Assembly: GCA_022647765.1 (NCBI GenBank)
Contig: JALCLH010000005.1
Coordinates: forward strand, 124,001-188,000
Length of the DNA: 64,000 nt
Origin: Acidipropionibacterium sp.
GTDB taxonomy: Bacteria > Actinomycetota > Actinomycetes > Propionibacteriales > Propionibacteriaceae
Reading direction: 5' to 3'
In this document: positions 36,402-44,837 of the stretch, in pieces
Numbering within the stretch: position 1 is the stretch's first letter
Layout of the letters: every line of letters starts with the position of its first letter
Translations under genes and position numbers: made by a program
Notes under the pieces: model-generated
What the model saw: only the letters and a program-made list of their open reading frames with translations
Database searches by the model: none
Told to the model about the DNA's origin: nothing

Positions 36402-38515
36402 CGGTGGCGCCCCCGGGTCCGGGTGTCGGCGATGAGCTGCTCCTGCAGGTCGGTGAGGATGGCGCCCTCGGGGGACCGGGAGACCTGGGTCCACTCGCGG
36501 TCGTGCAGCTGCCAGGAGACCGTGCCCTCGTCGAAGGCCATCGCGAAGAGATTCTCGATCTCGGTGATGTGGTCCTTGTTCGACAGGCTCACCAGCACCT
36601 CGACGCGGCGGTCCAGGTTGCGGTGCATGAGGTCGGCCGAGCCGATCGCCACCGTCGGGTTGCCCCCGTTGGCGAACCAGTAGATCCGGGAGTGCTCCAG
36701 GAACCGGCCCAGGACGGACCTGACCCGGATGTTCTCGCTGAGTCCGGCGATGCCGGGGCGGATCGAGCAGATGCCGCGCACCCACAGGTCCACCGGCACT
36801 CCGGCCCGGGAGGCCCGGTAGAGGGCGTCGATGGTCTCCTCGTCGACGATCGCGTTGGTCTTGATCTTGATCGCGGCGTCCTGGCCGGCCTGCTTGGCGG
36901 CGATCTCCTTGTCGATGGCGTCGATGATGCCGCTGCGGATCCCCTCGGGGGCGACCAGCAGACGCCGGTAGCGCTTCTCGGCGGTCATCCCGGACAGGTG
37001 GTTGAACAGCCGGGCGACGTCGTCGGTGATGATCGGGTTGCAGGTGAGCAGGCCCAGATCCTCGTACTGGCGGGCCGTCTTCGGGTTGTAGTTGCCGGTG
37101 CCGATGTGGGCGTAGCGGCGCAGGCTGTCGCCCTCGTCGCGGATCGCCAGGGACAGCTTGCAGTGGGTCTTGAGACCCACCATCCCGTAGACGACGTGCA
37201 CCCCGGCCTTCTCCAGCACCCGGGCCCAGCCGATATTGGCCTCCTCGTCGAAGCGGGCCTTGATCTCGACCACCGCCAGCACCTGCTTGCCGGCCTGGGC
37301 CGCCTCCACCAGGGCGTCCACGATGGGGGAGTCGCCGGAGGTGCGGTAGAGGGTCTGCTTGATCGCCAGCACCTTCGGGTCGGCGGCGGCCTGCTCGATG
37401 AACCGCTGGACGCTGGTGGCGAAGGAGTCGTAGGGGTGGTGCACCAGCACGTCGCGACGCCGGATGGCGGCCAGGATGTTGGCCGGCCGGGAGGTCTCCA
37501 CCTCGGCCAGGTGGGGGTGGGTGATGGGCAGGAAGTTCGGGTACTTCAGGTCGTCCCGGTCGACCGCTCCCAGCGAGAACAGCCCGGACAGGTCCAGCGG
37601 GGCGGGCAGCCGGAAGACCTCCTTCTCGCTCACTCCGAGCTCGCGGGTGAGCAGTTCCAGCATGTCGTCCTGGATGTCGTCCTGGACCTCCAGGCGGACC
37701 GGCGGACGGCCCACCTCGCGGCGCAGCAGCTCTTTCTCGAGGGCGAACAGGAGGTTCTCGGCGTCGTCCTCCTCCACCTCGACGTCCTCATTGCGGGTCA
37801 CCCGGAAGGTGGTGTGCTGGATCACGTGCATCCCGGTGAACAGCTGGTCCAGGTGGCGGCTGATGACCTCCTCCAGCGGCAGGAAGCGGCCGTGGCCCAG
37901 GTCGATGAAGCGGGGCAGCACCGAGGGCACCTTGACCCGGGCGAACTGGTTGGTGCCGGTGACCAGGTTGTGCAGCATCACGCCGAGGTTGATCGACAGC
38001 CCGCGGATGTAGGGGAAGGGGTGGGAGGGGTCGACCGCGAGCGGGGTGAGCACCGGGAACACCCGTTCGGAGAACAGGGTGCGCATCCGGTCCTTCTCCT
38101 CGTCGTCCAGCTCCCCCCAGGTGAGGATGTGGATGCCCTCGGCGGCCAGCGCCGGGCGGACATCGTTGGCGAAGACATCGGCCTGGGCGTTCACCAGCTG
38201 GTGGGTGCGGTCCAGGATCGCCTCGTGCAGGCTGCGGGGCATCTGCCCGGTCACGGTCGGGACGGCGACGCCGGCGTCGATGCGGCGCTTCAGACCGGCC
38301 ACCCGGACCATGTAGAACTCGTCGAGATTGTTGGAGAAGATCGCGAGGAATTTCGCCCGCTCCAGCAGCGGGATGCGCTCGGCGTCGCGGGCCAGGTCGA
38401 GGACGCGGTTGTTGAAGGCCAGCCAGGACAGTTCGCGATCCGAGTACCGGTCGGCCGGGAGCTCCTCAATGCCGGAATCCGGGGCCGGTGTGGGTGGGGT
38501 GTTCTGCTTGGCCAT
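36398..38515 (-). CDS. ppk: polyphosphate kinase 1
   Basis: Makes polyphosphate from ATP, 705 residues from ATG 38515, which is preceded by GAGGAG. Family features: ELSWLAFNNRVLDLA near the N-terminus, FAIFSNNLDEFYMVRVAGLK-like segment, IKQTLYRTSGDSPIV, EIKARFDEEANI, the autophosphorylated histidine in YAHIGTGNYNPKTAR and the second conserved His in LEHSRIYWFANGG. The C-terminal region has MHRNLDRRVEVL. Middle gene of regulator-ppk-mutT1, 84 bases from the regulator. PHO-like repeats before the operon suggest induction under phosphate limitation, as reported for ppk in Streptomyces. Confidence 0.95.
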   Translation of the reverse strand: MAKQNTPPTPAPDSGIEELPADRYSDRELSWLAFNNRVLDLARDAERIPLLERAKFLAIFSNNLDEFYMVRVAGLKRRIDAGVAVPTVTGQMPRSLHEAILDRTHQLVNAQADVFANDVRPALAAEGIHILTWGELDDEEKDRMRTLFSERVFPVLTPLAVDPSHPFPYIRGLSINLGVMLHNLVTGTNQFARVKVPSVLPRFIDLGHGRFLPLEEVISRHLDQLFTGMHVIQHTTFRVTRNEDVEVEEDDAENLLFALEKELLRREVGRPPVRLEVQDDIQDDMLELLTRELGVSEKEVFRLPAPLDLSGLFSLGAVDRDDLKYPNFLPITHPHLAEVETSRPANILAAIRRRDVLVHHPYDSFATSVQRFIEQAAADPKVLAIKQTLYRTSGDSPIVDALVEAAQAGKQVLAVVEIKARFDEEANIGWARVLEKAGVHVVYGMVGLKTHCKLSLAIRDEGDSLRRYAHIGTGNYNPKTARQYEDLGLLTCNPIITDDVARLFNHLSGMTAEKRYRRLLVAPEGIRSGIIDAIDKEIAAKQAGQDAAIKIKTNAIVDEETIDALYRASRAGVPVDLWVRGICSIRPGIAGLSENIRVRSVLGRFLEHSRIYWFANGGNPTVAIGSADLMHRNLDRRVEVLVSLSNKDHITEIENLFAMAFDEGTVSWQLHDREWTQVSRSPEGAILTDLQEQLIADTRTRGRHR

Positions 38516-38599
38516 CTGGCTAACTCCTCGGTGGACCCCGGGACGCGCGTACCGGGCACGCCGTCGACGCGGCGAGACGAGAGCCAATCTACCGGATTC

Positions 38600-39253
38600 T
38601 CAGCGCTGGGCCTGGAAGCGATATCCCACCGAGCGGACGGTCTGGATGTGGCCCTCGTACTCGGGTCCGATCTTGGCGCGCAGCCGCCTGATGTGGACGT
38701 CGACGGTGCGGGTGCCGCCGTAGTAGTCGTATCCCCAGACCTCCGAGAGCAGGACGTCTCGGGTGAGGACCCGGCCGGGGTGGCCGACCAGGAATTTCAG
38801 CAGCTCGAACTCGGTGTAGGTGAGGTCGAGGCTCACCCCGCCGACCGAGGCGGTGTAGGCGTCCTCGTCGACGGTGAAGGGGCCGGCCACCAGTTCCTTG
38901 CTCTCGTGGCCGGAGGTGACGAAGCGCAGTCTGGCGTCGGCCTCCAGGGAGGTGGCGGTGTCGGTGAGGAAGTCGTCGGCTCCCCAGTCGCGGGTCACCA
39001 CCGACAGGGTCTTCGCCGAGGCGAGCAGCATCACCGGGACCGCGGACTCCCGCGAGGACAGCTGCAGACAGGTCTCCCGGGCCCGGGCGGGCTCGGTGCG
39101 ACAGTCCACCAGGACGACGTCGGTGGTGTCCAGGTGGTCCAGACAGTCCTCGATGTCGTCGTAGCGGATGGTGGTGTGCGGCAACAGCTCGAGTGCCTCT
39201 GGCAGCGGCTCGTCAGCCGGTCCCACAAGGGCCAGTCTCGACACGATGTGCAT
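38600..39253 (-). CDS. glnR: GlnR-like orphan response regulator, OmpR-type winged helix
   Basis: Transcription factor of 217 residues. The receiver domain is atypical: it keeps one Asp (VVLVDCRTE) but lacks the usual acidic pair and has no clear Lys switch, as in actinobacterial GlnR. The stretch WGADDFLTDTATSLEADARL closely follows the GlnR pattern. The winged-helix domain is standard (LTYTEFELLKFLVGHPGRVL, EVWGYDYYGGTRTVDVHIRR). GlnR controls nitrogen metabolism in actinobacteria; no kinase gene is adjacent. GGAAGGAG precedes the ATG. Its position directly before ppk is unusual. RegX3 or PhoP-like identity is less likely because of the receiver. Confidence 0.75.
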   Translation of the reverse strand: MHIVSRLALVGPADEPLPEALELLPHTTIRYDDIEDCLDHLDTTDVVLVDCRTEPARARETCLQLSSRESAVPVMLLASAKTLSVVTRDWGADDFLTDTATSLEADARLRFVTSGHESKELVAGPFTVDEDAYTASVGGVSLDLTYTEFELLKFLVGHPGRVLTRDVLLSEVWGYDYYGGTRTVDVHIRRLRAKIGPEYEGHIQTVRSVGYRFQAQR

Positions 39254-39319
39254 TCTCCTTCCCGCGGTGCGCCCCTGGTCAGAGGCGATCGCGGCTCAGC
39301 GTGGAGCCGCCGGGTCGAT

Positions 39320-39347
39320 GTCGAACAATGATGAACAACAGGTGAAC
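39320..39347 (-). promoter_or_regulatory. PHO-like triple direct repeat before the regulator-ppk operon
   Basis: On the minus strand three units follow each other: GTTCACC (39347-39341), GTTCATC (39336-39330) and GTTCGAC (39326-39320), spaced 11 and 10 bases. This matches the direct-repeat structure of PHO boxes and lies about 70 bases before the GlnR-like gene. Confidence 0.6.
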
Positions 39348-39484
39348 AGTATCGGTTGTTCCGGACTGTTCCGAGTGGAACCGCTTGTGGACCCGCGATC
39401 GGCTCTGGTGAGCATTCTGCCCCAGATGAGGGCAGATTGGCGCGTCTTCCGCCGGAGTGGTCGCGGTGAACGTAGGATCGCCGG

Positions 39485-39925
39485 GTGGTGTCGGACCTTC
39501 CGGACAACTGGTTCAGACCCGCGCGTGACGAGCAGGACGACGACGCGGGGGGCTCGACCCCACCCTTCGACGAGGATGCCGCCGAGGTTCGCGCCACCGG
39601 TTCGCAGGCCTCTGTCTCCAGCATCTCCAGCGTTGCGGAGAGTCCCTCCGAGATCACCGCCGATCCCGAGACGACCGGCCGGCTGAGCCTGGGGGACGCC
39701 GACGACGAGGGCCCGGTGGTGGTCGTCGGCCATACCGCTCCGGGGAATGGCGGCGGTTTCGACCACAGCGGGATCCGCTGGTCCTGGCTGCTGCTGGCGG
39801 CCGTCATCTGCCTGGTGATCGGCCTGGTGGCCGGGATTCTGGTGCGCGGCCACAACAGCCAGGACGAGCCGGTGGGCACACTCGGCGTCGCATATGCCGT
39901 TGTGAACGCGCCCCAGGGAGGCTGA
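39485..39925 (+). CDS. hypothetical single-pass membrane protein
   Basis: Unrecognised 146-residue protein. A long acidic, disordered N-terminal part (DEQDDDAGGSTPPFDEDAAE, SVSSISSVAESPSEITADPE) is followed by one membrane helix, WSWLLLAAVICLVIGLVAGI, and a short outer tail (LVRGHNSQDEPVGTLG). It is divergent from the GlnR-like gene and might share its promoter region. The start is ATG or GTG around 39485-39488; no strong ribosome site is visible. Possibly a small envelope or cell-division related protein; no function assigned. Confidence 0.6.
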   Translation: MVSDLPDNWFRPARDEQDDDAGGSTPPFDEDAAEVRATGSQASVSSISSVAESPSEITADPETTGRLSLGDADDEGPVVVVGHTAPGNGGGFDHSGIRWSWLLLAAVICLVIGLVAGILVRGHNSQDEPVGTLGVAYAVVNAPQGG

Positions 39926-39947
39926 GTCCGGGAGCCAGTTCCGGCTG

Positions 39948-41003
39948 TCAGTCCAAGGGATATCCAGTGGCGGGGCCCTCGGCGTTGGGCACCCAGCCCA
40001 GGGCCGGGGCGACGTGGGTGGCGAAGTTCTCCAGCAGCCGCAGGTTGATCTCCGGACCCAGCTGGGAGGGGATGGTGAGCATCAGGGTGTCGGCCGCCTG
40101 GACGGCGGTGTCGGCCTTCAGCTCGGCGATCAGGGTGTCCGGGTCCCCGGCGTAGGTCTTGCCGAAGGTCGAGACGTAGCCGTCGATCATCCCGATCTGA
40201 TCGGTGGCCTGGTCGCCCATCGGGGCGGCGAACCAGAGGTCCTCCTTGCTCAGCACCGGGAAGATCGACCGGCTCACCGAGATTCTCGGGGCGCGGGTGT
40301 GGCCGGCCTTGCGCCACGCGGCGCGATAGGCGTCGATCTGCCGGGTCTGGATATCGGCGAAGGACTCCCCGTTGGCCTCGGTGAGCAGGGTCGAGCTCAT
40401 CAGGTTGACTCCTTGTGCTGCGGCCCACTCGGCGGTGGCGGCGGTTCCCGATCCCCACCAGATCCGGTCGGCCAGGCCGGGGGAGTGCGGTTCGATGCGC
40501 AGTTTCTGGCCGGGCCCGAACTGGGCCGGATCGGCGTCCGCGATGCGCTCTCCCCGGATGGCGCTCAGGAATCGGTCGAACTTCTTGCGGGCGAGGTCGG
40601 CGCCGCGCGGGTCGGCGGATCCGGTGTAGCCGAAGGCCTCCCAGCCGCGCAGGGCCGGCTCGGGCGATCCCCGGCTGATGCCCAGGGCGATCCGGTTGTC
40701 GGCGATGAGGTCGAGCGCGCCGGCCTCCTCGGCCAGGTAGCCGGGGTTCTCGTAGCGCATGTCGATGACGCCGGTGCCCACCTCGATATGGCTCGTGGTT
40801 GCCGCGATGGCGGCGAGCAGGGGCATCGGGGAGGCCGCCTGGCGGGCGAAGTGGTGCACCCGGAAGTAGGCGCCGTTGACGCCGAGCGCATCGGCTCCCT
40901 GGGCGATCTCGATCGCCTCGTGCAGGGCGCGCCGGCCGTCGGGGTCATAGGGGCCGGAGCCACGGCCGTAGTGGCCGAAGGACAGGAATCCGAAACTCTT
41001 CAT
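39948..41003 (-). CDS. LLM-class flavin-dependent oxidoreductase
   Basis: Luciferase-like monooxygenase of 351 residues, a TIM-barrel enzyme using reduced FMN or F420. Motifs: GRRALHEAIEIAQGADALGV near the N-terminus, YFRVHHFARQAASPMPLLAA (the conserved H-H region), HIEVGTGVIDMRYENPGYLA and LGISRGSPEPALRGWEAFGY. The C-terminal FATHVAPALGW fits the family. Substrate unknown. Single gene; upstream, between it and dtd, lies a palindromic repeat. Confidence 0.85.
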   Translation of the reverse strand: MKSFGFLSFGHYGRGSGPYDPDGRRALHEAIEIAQGADALGVNGAYFRVHHFARQAASPMPLLAAIAATTSHIEVGTGVIDMRYENPGYLAEEAGALDLIADNRIALGISRGSPEPALRGWEAFGYTGSADPRGADLARKKFDRFLSAIRGERIADADPAQFGPGQKLRIEPHSPGLADRIWWGSGTAATAEWAAAQGVNLMSSTLLTEANGESFADIQTRQIDAYRAAWRKAGHTRAPRISVSRSIFPVLSKEDLWFAAPMGDQATDQIGMIDGYVSTFGKTYAGDPDTLIAELKADTAVQAADTLMLTIPSQLGPEINLRLLENFATHVAPALGWVPNAEGPATGYPLD

Positions 41004-41072
41004 GGCTCCTCAAGGTTGTTGATACGTCATCTATTCCCGGTGGGGGTTGGGGGTGACGGGGGTGGCGCTGCG

Positions 41073-41145
41073 TGGAGATCACTCCCGCCTCGCCGTCCCA
41101 AGGCTCTGGTCGGGCTGGATTACGGCGAGGCGGGAGTGAAATCCA
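41073..41145. repeat. palindromic repeat with CACTCCCG/CGGGAGTG ends, copy 2
   Basis: Arms of 24 bases, 41073-41096 (TGGAGATCACTCCCGCCTCG...) and 41122-41145 (...CGAGGCGGGAGTGAAATCCA), pair almost perfectly across a 25-base loop. Same family as 15618-15690. It lies between the LLM gene and dtd, both on the minus strand. Confidence 0.7.
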
Positions 41146-41163
41146 CTCGATAGAGCGACACCC

Positions 41164-41601
41164 TTAGCTCCAAGACGCAGAGTCGATGATGATCGTCATG
41201 GGGCCGTCGTTGACCAGCGCGACCTTCATGTGGGCCCCGAAGACGCCGGTCTCGACGTGGGCTCCCAGGGTGCGCAGGTGCTCGGCGAAGTGGTTCACCA
41301 GGGGTTCGGAGACCGGGCCGGGGGCGGCGGCGTTCCAGGTGGGCCGGCGTCCCTTCCGGGTCCCGGCATACAGGGTGAACTGGCTGATCACCAGCAGCGG
41401 CGCGTCGAGATCGGAGGCCGACTTCTCGTCCTCGAGGATCCGCAGTCCCCACACCTTGGCGGCCACCTTCTCGACGGTCTGCACGGTGTCGTCGTGGGTG
41501 ATCCCGGCCAGGATCACCAGGCCCGGGGAGGGCAGCTCCCCGACCACCCGGCCGTCGACGCTGACGCTTCCCTCCAGTGCCTTCTGGATCACCACTCTCA
41601 T
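41164..41601 (-). CDS. dtd: D-aminoacyl-tRNA deacylase
   Basis: Removes D-amino acids wrongly attached to tRNA. The 145-residue chain has the family markers: start [20 protein letters not shown], the active-site [17 protein letters not shown] and the Gly-cisPro-like [10 protein letters not shown] near the C-terminus (Met replaces the common Val). Start ATG 41601 gives the conserved MRVVIQ beginning; upstream extension in the same frame lacks homology. Single gene in a housekeeping region. Confidence 0.93.
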   Translation of the reverse strand: MRVVIQKALEGSVSVDGRVVGELPSPGLVILAGITHDDTVQTVEKVAAKVWGLRILEDEKSASDLDAPLLVISQFTLYAGTRKGRRPTWNAAAPGPVSEPLVNHFAEHLRTLGAHVETGVFGAHMKVALVNDGPMTIIIDSASWS

Positions 41602-41677
41602 GGGGCAAGATCGTACGACCGCCCCGGCCGCAGGTTCTCCGGCCCGGGCTCCTTCAGCCGGGACATAGAATCCCTGC

Positions 41678-41788
41678 GTGGCCGCTCTCGATCTCGTCGT
41701 CCTGGTGGCAGCCTGCCTGCTGACCGCCGTCGGGCTGCTGGCACGAGTGGCCCGGGAGCTGCTGCGCGGGCCGGATCGCACCCCATGA
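41678..41788 (+). CDS. small single-pass membrane protein (36 residues)
   Basis: GTG-started short gene: [20 protein letters not shown] forms one membrane helix, followed by a basic tail [16 protein letters not shown]. No ribosome site precedes it, but TAGAAT (41665-41670) lies a few bases upstream, so transcription could begin at or near the GTG and give a leaderless mRNA, common in actinobacteria. It ends 52 bases before the nitrobindin gene. Function unknown; the call rests on the helix and the promoter-like position only. Confidence 0.4.
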   Translation: MAALDLVVLVAACLLTAVGLLARVARELLRGPDRTP

Positions 41789-41840
41789 GGCGCCGCGCCG
41801 GTCCCCACTCACCGCGGAAACCCGATCCACAGGAGGCTCG

Positions 41841-42339
41841 ATGCCCTTCCAGATACCCGACGACCTCGACAATGCCCTGATGCCGCTGGCCTGGATGATC
41901 GGTCACTGGGAGGGGGAGGGCCATGGCACCACCCCCGGAGGACGGCGAGTTCGGCTTCGGCTGCCAGGTCGACTTCGCCGACAACGGCGGCGACTACCTG
42001 CACTACGTCTGCCAGACCTTCACCAAGAATCCGGACGGCACCCCGAAGGCGCCGCTGCGGATGGAGACCGGGTTCTGGCGGCCGCGCCTGGACAAGACGA
42101 TCGACGTCGTGATGGCGGCTCCCGAGGGCTGGGCCGAGGTCTGGACCGGGTCCATCGACGGCGCCAAGATCGAGCTGGTGACCGATGCGGTGATGACGAC
42201 GAAGAACGCGACGGTGCCCTACACCGGTGGCCAGCGGCTCTACGGCCAGGTCGAGGGGGACCTGCTGTGGACCTTCGACCGCGCCACCACCGAGGCTCCC
42301 CTGCAGCCCTATATGTGGGCGCGGCTGGCGAGGGCGTGA
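41841..42339 (+). CDS. nitrobindin-family haem-binding beta-barrel protein, one frameshift
   Basis: THAP4/nitrobindin-like protein (FABP-like, formerly DUF1794), 165 residues when repaired. The N-terminus LAWMIGHWEGEGHG holds the characteristic GxWxGxG motif; later segments (DFADNGGDYLHYVCQTF, METGFWRP, MAAPEGWAEVWTGSIDG) form the barrel. Family members bind ferric haem and can detoxify peroxynitrite. One extra C in the run 41932-41936 breaks the frame; without it the chain reads GHGTTPEDGEFGFGCQVDF. Its stop overlaps the ygfZ start as TGATG, so both are made together. Confidence 0.85.
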
Positions 42340-43317
42340 TGACGGCGGTTCTGCTGGAGGACGGCCCGGACGCCGGACTGGTCTCCCATATCGACAATCC
42401 GAATCTGGAGCAGCGCCGGATGGAGGCGGGTGCGGGCCGGCTCCTGCTGGCCAACCGCGAGGTGCTCGCGGTGAGCGGGGCCGACCGGCTGAGCTGGCTG
42501 CACTCGATCACCAGCCAGTTCATCGAGGGACTGGAGCCGGGCCGCACGGTCACCGACCTGGTCCTCTCGCCCACCGGCCACATCGAGCATGTCCTTCATG
42601 GGGTCGACGACGGCCAGACCTTCTGGGCCTGGACCGAGCCCGGCCGGGGTCAGGGGCTGGTCGACTGGCTCGACTCGATGCGCTTCATGATGCGCGTCGA
42701 GGTCGCGCTGCGTCCGGATCTCGCCGTGCTGTGGACCGGCGCCGATGTGCCGACCCATAAGGTGCCGACTCCCGAGGACGCCGGGGGACGCCGTCCGTCT
42801 CGACTCGGAGGTCGCCGGCGGTCACGAGCTGCTGGTCGCCCGTTCGCAGGCCGCCGAGCTGGCGGCGCAGCTGGGCACCGATGCGGTCGGGGTGCGCGCC
42901 TGGGAGGCGCTGCGGATCGCCGCCGGTGTGCCCAGAATCGGAGTCGACACCGACGATCGCACGATCCCCAACGAGATCGGCCTGTACGGCACCCATCTGG
43001 AGAAGGGCTGCTACCGCGGTCAGGAGACGGTGGCCCGGGTGCACACCCTGGGCCGGCCGCCGCGGCGTCTCACCCTGCTGTCCCTGGACGGATCGGACGC
43101 CGAGCTGCCCGCTCCCGGCACCCCGGTGAGCCTGGAGGGTCGCCGGGTCGGCGTCCTCGGCTCGGTGGCGATGCACCATGAGGACGGGCCGATCGCCCTG
43201 GCCCTGCTGCGCCGGGCGACGCCGCCGGACGCCGTGCTGGATGTCGCCGGCACGGCCGCCGGTCAGGAGCTGCTGGTGGACCCGGAGGTCGGTCTGCACG
43301 TGAGGCCGATACTCTGA
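42339..43317 (+). CDS. ygfZ: YgfZ-type folate-binding protein, one frameshift
   Basis: Tetrahydrofolate-dependent protein that assists iron-sulfur cluster enzymes, 325 residues when repaired. The YgfZ signature KGCYRGQE is in the second half (HLEKGCYRGQETVARVHTLG), preceded by RIAAGVPRIGVD as usual. The N-terminal GcvT-like domain has VSGADRLSWLHSITSQFIEG. One extra G in the run 42783-42787 breaks the frame (EDAGG then GDAVRLDSEV). Because this gene is widely conserved and all motifs persist, error is likelier than loss. Confidence 0.87.
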
Positions 43318-43345
43318 GTGGACCTCTCCTGAACGGGACGAGACG

Positions 43346-44758
43346 ATGAGGAGAACACGAGTGTCGCAGAAAGTCGACTTCAACAAGACCCAGAAGCTGC
43401 TGACGGCGGTTATCGACGTCGCAGTATTCGTGGGCTGCCTGTTTCTGTCGTTCTACCTGCGATTCTTCACCTCGGTGGGATTCATTCCGGCGCGAAATCT
43501 CAATGATGCCAAGGCCGCAATGCTGGCCTCGGCCATCGGCTTTCTGATCATCAATGTGCTCTCCGGGGTCTACGTCCTCTACAACAAGACGGTGCTGGAC
43601 GTCTGGATCATCACGGTCGTCGACCAGGTCCTCATCACCGTTCTCATCATGGCGCTCACCTTCGCCGGCCGTTGGTTCGCCTTTCCCCGGTCGGTGCTGC
43701 TCATCAACCTCGGCGTCAGCATCGTCATTCTGATCCTCTGGCGAACCCTGGTATTCCTCGCCTATCAGCACATCCGCGGGGTGAAACGGGTGATGGTGCT
43801 GGGCCCGCCGGGGCAGATCTCCGGCGCCGTGCTCAACTACATGTCGAACCGCAGCCGGCGTCACCGCCTCACCCACGTCGTCGACGGGCACTATCTGGAG
43901 CAGGTGCGGGAGCACATCGACGAGTTCGACACCGCGCACGTCTCCGATCTCATCGCCAATGACGAGCGCAATGCGATTTACGATCTCCTGCTCAGCGAGG
44001 AGAAGGAGATCTTCCTCACCACCAGTTTCGAGCATCTGCTGCTGGTGAATCCGACCATCATGAGCATCGAGGACGAGTCGATCATCGCCGCGAGTCCATT
44101 CAAGATTCCGGCCGAGTTCGATCTCATCAAGCGCTTCTTCGATTTTGTGATCGCTCTGGTCGGTCTTATCATCGCGTCCCCGGTGATGCTGGTGACGGCC
44201 ATAGCGGTGAAAGTCAGCTCCCCGGGCCCGGTCTTCTACCGGCAGACCCGCATCACCAAGGGCGGCAAGGAGTTCAAGATCCTCAAGTTCCGCTCGATGG
44301 GGGTCACCGCGGAGAAGACCTCCGGGCCGATGCTGGCCACCTCGAATGATCCGAGGGTGACGCCGGTCGGCAAGTACCTGCGCAGCCTGCGGATCGACGA
44401 GCTGCCCCAGCTCATCAATGTGCTGATCGGCGACATGTCGATGGTGGGCCCGCGCCCCGAGCGCCCCTTCTTCGTCGAGCAGTTCCAGTCCCAGAACGCC
44501 CACTACCGGCTGCGTCACAATGTGCGGGCCGGGCTCTCCGGCTACGCGCAGGTCTATGGGAAGTACGCCTCGGACTTCGCCAGCAAGCTCAACTTCGACC
44601 TCATCTACATCAAGGAGTACTCGCTGGTGCTGGACGTGAAGATCATGATCCAGACCATCAAGATCCTGTTCGACAAGGTCTCCTCGCGCGGGGTCGACGA
44701 GACCGAGGAGCGCGACACCACGGTGCGTCTGCCCGAAGGGGTGCAGGAGCTCCACTGA
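43346..44758 (+). CDS. polyprenyl-phosphate sugar phosphotransferase, exopolysaccharide initiation
   Basis: Integral membrane enzyme of 470 residues that links a first sugar-phosphate to undecaprenyl phosphate. Four N-terminal helices (LTAVIDVAVFVGCLFLSFYL and others), a Rossmann-like middle (VKRVMVLGPPGQISG) and the C-terminal catalytic domain beginning KRFFDFVIALVGLIIASPVM, with QTRITKGGKEFKILKFRSMG, LRIDELPQLINVLIGDMSMV, GPRPERPFFVEQF and YIKEYSLVLDVKIM. This is the WbaP/WcaJ (bacterial sugar transferase) pattern. No other polysaccharide gene is adjacent, so its polymer is unknown. A strong terminator follows. Confidence 0.9.
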   Translation: MRRTRVSQKVDFNKTQKLLTAVIDVAVFVGCLFLSFYLRFFTSVGFIPARNLNDAKAAMLASAIGFLIINVLSGVYVLYNKTVLDVWIITVVDQVLITVLIMALTFAGRWFAFPRSVLLINLGVSIVILILWRTLVFLAYQHIRGVKRVMVLGPPGQISGAVLNYMSNRSRRHRLTHVVDGHYLEQVREHIDEFDTAHVSDLIANDERNAIYDLLLSEEKEIFLTTSFEHLLLVNPTIMSIEDESIIAASPFKIPAEFDLIKRFFDFVIALVGLIIASPVMLVTAIAVKVSSPGPVFYRQTRITKGGKEFKILKFRSMGVTAEKTSGPMLATSNDPRVTPVGKYLRSLRIDELPQLINVLIGDMSMVGPRPERPFFVEQFQSQNAHYRLRHNVRAGLSGYAQVYGKYASDFASKLNFDLIYIKEYSLVLDVKIMIQTIKILFDKVSSRGVDETEERDTTVRLPEGVQELH

Positions 44759-44760
44759 GA

Positions 44761-44807
44761 CGACGAAAGGGCGGGCCCAGCTGCATCAGCTGGGCCCGCC
44801 CTCGTCG
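44761..44807. terminator. bidirectional hairpin terminator
   Basis: A perfect 15-bp stem GGGCGGGCCCAGCTG (44769-44783), loop CAT, and its complement (44787-44801), extended by CGACGA/TCGTCG outside. It lies between the convergent sugar transferase and L,D-transpeptidase genes. Confidence 0.85.
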
Positions 44808-44837
44808 CGTGGTCGCTCCGCGCGACCCAGGATCACA

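Noticed and set aside
36404..39331. Plus-strand open frame of 975 codons over ppk and the GlnR-like gene
   Set aside because: Shadow frame with no domain; the minus strand holds ppk, with all catalytic motifs, and the regulator.
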